Origin: Pelomonas sp965229315
GTDB taxonomy: Bacteria > Pseudomonadota > Gammaproteobacteria > Burkholderiales > Burkholderiaceae_C
Reading direction: 5' to 3'
Assembly (NCBI RefSeq): GCF_965229315.1
Contig: NZ_CBDDJA010000001.1
Location: 806,001-870,000 of the forward strand
Length of the DNA stretch: 64,000 nt
The notes under the pieces are model-generated. The model was given only the letters and a program-made list of their open reading frames with translations. It searched no databases and was not told the origin of the DNA. Made by a program: the position numbers and the translations under genes. This document shows, one piece after another, positions 61,686 through 64,000 of this stretch; the stretch's first letter is position 1; every line of letters begins with the position of its first letter.

Positions 61686-62258
61686 ATGCGTCCCCTGCTT
61701 GCCTCTTTCCCGCTGCTTGCGCTGCTTGGCGGCTGCTCCATGCTCCCCTCCTGGGCCACGCTGCCCACCGTCACCGGCGAGAAGGTGCTGGGCGTGCTGA
61801 CGCCCTACCGCGTCGAGGTCGTGCAGGGCAACGTGCTGACCAAGGAGATGGTCGCCAAGGTCAAGCCGGGCATGCCCAAGGCCCAGGTGCGCGACCTGCT
61901 CGGCTCGCCCCTGCTGACCGACGTCTTCCACGAGTCGCGCTGGGACTACGTCTTCACCATCCGCCGCCAGGGCGCCGAGCCGCAGCAGCGCCTCGTCGTC
62001 GCGCAGTTCGACGGCGACAAGCTGAAGTCGCTGGACGTGCCCGAAGACCTGCCGACCGAGATCGAGTTCGTGGCCTCGGTCAACACCTTCCGCCCCGCCA
62101 AGCGGGAGCTGAAGATGGCGCTCAGCGAAGCCGAACGCAACGCGCTGCCGCCGCCCAAGAAGAGCGCCGAGGCCGCGCCCACCGCAGCCGCCGAAGGCCC
62201 GGCGCCCGGCCGCACCTATCCGCCGCTGGACGCCGCGCCGGCCAAGACGGGGTCGTGA
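61686..62258 (+). CDS. bamE: Outer membrane protein assembly factor BamE
   Basis: A 190-residue outer-membrane lipoprotein of the BAM complex. The lipobox LLGGC ends at C17. The SmpA/OmlA domain is recognised by VLTKEMVAKVKPGMPKAQVRDLLGSPLLTDVFHESRWDYVF. A C-terminal Ala/Pro-rich extension of about 50 residues is longer than in E. coli BamE (113). TAGAAT at 61619-61624 is a likely -10. The stop overlaps the dapB start (TGATG). Confidence 0.92.
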   Translation: MRPLLASFPLLALLGGCSMLPSWATLPTVTGEKVLGVLTPYRVEVVQGNVLTKEMVAKVKPGMPKAQVRDLLGSPLLTDVFHESRWDYVFTIRRQGAEPQQRLVVAQFDGDKLKSLDVPEDLPTEIEFVASVNTFRPAKRELKMALSEAERNALPPPKKSAEAAPTAAAEGPAPGRTYPPLDAAPAKTGS

Positions 62259-63022
62259 TGCAAGTGGCTGCCAGCGGCACGGCGCCGTTGAAGGTCGCCA
62301 TCACCGGCGCCTCGGGACGCATGGGCCGCATGCTGATCGAGGCCGTGCAGGTGGCCGGTGACGCCACGCTGCACGCGACGCTGGACAAGGGCGACGACGT
62401 GCGCACGGCGCTGGCCGGCGCCGACGTGCTGATCGACTTCACCCGCCCCGAGGCGACGCTGGCCCACCTGGCCGTCTGTGCCGACCTGGGCGTGAAGGCC
62501 GTCATCGGCACCACCGGCTTCGACGACGCCCAGAAGGCCGAGATCGCCCGCTTCGCCGAACGCACCGCCATCGTCTTCGCGCCCAACATGAGTGTGGGCG
62601 TCAACGTCGTGCTCAAGCTGCTGGACCTGGCCGCCCGCGCGATGGACGAGGGCTTCGACATCGAGATCATCGAGGCCCACCATCGGAACAAGGTCGATGC
62701 GCCCAGCGGCACCGCGCTGCAGATGGGCCAGGTCGTCGCCGATGCGCTGGGCCGGGACCTGAAGCAATGCGCCGTGTACGGCCGCGAAGGCGTCACCGGC
62801 GTGCGTGACCCGTCCACCATCGGCTTTGCCACCGTGCGCGGCGGCGACATCATCGGCGACCACACCGTGCTGTTCGCCGGCACCGGCGAGCGCATCGAGA
62901 TCAGCCACAAGGCCAGCAACCGCGGCATCTACGCCCAGGGCAGCCTGCGCGCCGCGCGCTTCCTGGCCGGCCAGACGACGGGCCTGTTTGGCATGAACGA
63001 CGTGCTGGGGTTCGGTCGCTGA
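62258..63022 (+). CDS. dapB: 4-hydroxy-tetrahydrodipicolinate reductase
   Basis: A 254-residue enzyme of lysine and meso-diaminopimelate synthesis. The NAD(P) motif is AITGASGRMGRMLIEA and the substrate-binding signature IIEAHHRNKVDAPSGTAL, with the catalytic His pair and Lys. FAPNMSVGVNV and GMNDVLGF at the C-terminus are also typical. The ATG at 62258 shares a base with the bamE stop; a GTG at 62255 is possible. exbB follows after one base, so bamE-dapB-exbB look like one operon. Confidence 0.95.
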   Translation: MQVAASGTAPLKVAITGASGRMGRMLIEAVQVAGDATLHATLDKGDDVRTALAGADVLIDFTRPEATLAHLAVCADLGVKAVIGTTGFDDAQKAEIARFAERTAIVFAPNMSVGVNVVLKLLDLAARAMDEGFDIEIIEAHHRNKVDAPSGTALQMGQVVADALGRDLKQCAVYGREGVTGVRDPSTIGFATVRGGDIIGDHTVLFAGTGERIEISHKASNRGIYAQGSLRAARFLAGQTTGLFGMNDVLGFGR

Positions 63023-63023
63023 C

Positions 63024-63662
63024 ATGCTGAGCACCTTCTGGGCCCAGAGCGACGTCATCGGCCGCGCCGTGGCCCTGGTGCTGCTGGTCATGTCAGTCAG
63101 TGCCTGGGCGCTGATCCTGTGGAAGACCTGGCTGCTGCGCCGCGCCCGCCACGGCCTGGCGCGCGCCGTGCCGGCGTTCTGGGCTGCAGCCGGCGTGATT
63201 GAAGGCCGCAGCGCGCTGCAGAGCTTCGACACCGAACAGTTGCTGCTGCCGCTGCTGGACGCGGCCACGGCCGAAACCCGCAACGCCACACTGGACGCCG
63301 CTGGCAAGCGGGAATCCCGCCTGACGCGCCGGCTGCGCGACGCGCTGCACGCCGTGCTGGCCCGGTTGCAGTTCGGCCAGGTCGCACTCGCGTCCATCGG
63401 CGCAACGGCGCCGTTCGTGGGCCTGTTCGGCACCGTCTGGGGCATCTACCACGCGCTGCTCAGCATCTCGGCGGCGGGCAACCTCACCATCGACAAGATC
63501 TCCGGCCCGGTCGGCGAGGCGCTGGTCATGACGGCCGCGGGCCTGGCGGTGGCCATCCCTGCCGTGCTGGCCTACAACGTCTTCGGCAAGCTGGTCGCGT
63601 CCTGCGAGGCCGACCTGGAAGGCTTTGCGCACGACTTGCGCGAACTCCTCGACCACGACTGA
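63024..63662 (+). CDS. exbB: MotA/TolQ/ExbB proton channel family protein
   Basis: A 212-residue inner-membrane protein with three helices: one near the N-terminus (AVALVLLVMSVSAWALIL) and two C-terminal ones (ASIGATAPFVGLFGTVWGIY and LVMTAAGLAVAIPAVLAYN). The second carries the conserved GLFGTVWG stretch of the channel. With ExbD it forms the proton-driven motor for TonB-dependent uptake. ExbB rather than TolQ is suggested by length, but no tonB or tolA gene is in view. It is one base downstream of dapB. Confidence 0.86.
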   Translation: MLSTFWAQSDVIGRAVALVLLVMSVSAWALILWKTWLLRRARHGLARAVPAFWAAAGVIEGRSALQSFDTEQLLLPLLDAATAETRNATLDAAGKRESRLTRRLRDALHAVLARLQFGQVALASIGATAPFVGLFGTVWGIYHALLSISAAGNLTIDKISGPVGEALVMTAAGLAVAIPAVLAYNVFGKLVASCEADLEGFAHDLRELLDHD

Positions 63663-63695
63663 AGACATGAAGCCCCCACGCTCACTGCGTTCACT

Positions 63696-63737
63696 GCCCC
63701 AGGGCACCGGTAGGGGCCTCTTCGTGGCCCTTGGGGC
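63696..63737. repeat. Intergenic imperfect hairpin between exbB and exbD
   Basis: GCCCCAGGGC (63696-63705) pairs with GCCCTTGGGGC (63727-63737) apart from one extra T, inside a 108-nt gap. The preceding CGCTCACTGCGTTCACTG resembles short dispersed intergenic elements I associate with Burkholderiales genomes, but no second full copy lies in this window. Confidence 0.35.
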
Positions 63738-63770
63738 GCATCGGCGCCTTCGGGCGGCCGGGCAGCGCTG

Positions 63771-64000
63771 ATGGCATTCGGCCGGCTTGAACGCACCGAC
63801 GCCGCTCGGCCGATGAGCGACATCAACATGACGCCGCTGATCGACGTGATGATGGTGCTGCTGGTCATCTTCATGATCGCGGCGCCGCTGATGACGGCCT
63901 CGCTGCGGCTGGACCTGCCCCGCAGCGAAGCCGCGACGCCGAGCGACGCGCCGAGCGCCGTCGCCGTGGCGATCACGCCCGACGGCAGGCTGCACCTCGG
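63771..64000 (+). CDS. exbD: ExbD/TolR family biopolymer transport protein (3' end outside window)
   Basis: The first 76 codons of a protein that continues beyond the window. It begins MAFGRLERTDAARPMSDINM, followed by the single membrane helix VMMVLLVIFMIAAPLM. The helix starts TPLIDV, with the conserved Asp that takes part in proton transfer. The following Pro/Ala-rich linker is periplasmic. The start is 63771, with ATG 63813 as an alternative. It is the partner of ExbB, although separated from it by 108 nt. Confidence 0.88.
   Translation, partial: MAFGRLERTDAARPMSDINMTPLIDVMMVLLVIFMIAAPLMTASLRLDLPRSEAATPSDAPSAVAVAITPDGRLHL

Overview
The window is a high-GC (roughly 70 percent by eye), gene-dense stretch of a bacterial chromosome. 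The gene content points to a betaproteobacterium of the order Burkholderiales, most like the Rubrivivax/Leptothrix/Roseateles group. The evidence is the glnE-yhdP-nitrilase block, the hpf-ptsN-hprK block, and the fur/bamE-dapB-exbB-exbD block, all with proteins that read as Burkholderiales types. Family placement is inference; no rRNA or tRNA gene is present. Almost every gene is intact. I see no insertion sequence, phage, CRISPR array or plasmid feature.

Layout. 1-7.6 kb: the 3' end of pbpC, slyX, an SGNH hydrolase, a cupin protein, a divergent AraC regulator/SDR pair, recQ and two small genes. 7.8-11.3 kb: one 1170-residue protein that joins an unknown N-terminal domain, a DyP-type haem peroxidase and a C-terminal cytochrome P450-like module. 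11.4-15.4 kb: GST, EamA exporter, FAD amine oxidoreductase, an unknown protein and a rhombosortase-like membrane protease. 15.5-28 kb: glnE divergent from yhdP-nitrilase, then a 1122-residue Tricorn/S41 periplasmic protease overlapping an MFS transporter. 28-37.7 kb: sterol-desaturase-like hydroxylase and GlxA-type regulator, lipoprotein, GST, GAF plus degenerate receiver pair, a complete polar amino acid ABC importer, methyltransferase and UbiH-type monooxygenase. 37.8-45.3 kb: aldo-keto reductase and two tandem paralogous membrane diguanylate cyclases of exactly equal length (1046 aa). 45.3-51.4 kb: hemerythrin, tkt, an exported three-repeat protein, gap and selD. 51.5-55.5 kb: a GntR(YtrA-type)-ABC exporter operon, a di-iron ferritin-like protein and a MerR regulator with a cobalamin-type motif. 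55.5-57.4 kb: a 487-nt gap holding a candidate small RNA, then corA and the hpf leader. 57.4-64 kb: hpf, ptsN, hprK, nadV, fur, bamE, dapB, exbB and the start of exbD.

The two most unusual items are the DyP-P450 fusion at 7817-11329 and the candidate small RNA at about 55770-55955. The small RNA has an ECF/sigma-E-like promoter, a hairpin that displays a repeated CU-rich anti-Shine-Dalgarno loop, and a strong intrinsic terminator. Further points of interest are the exported protein with three cysteine-bounded repeats (48200-49183), the tandem diguanylate cyclases, and the separation of hpf-ptsN-hprK from rpoN. Function calls rest on motifs read by eye and on recall of families. No alignment, HMM search or structure prediction could be run.
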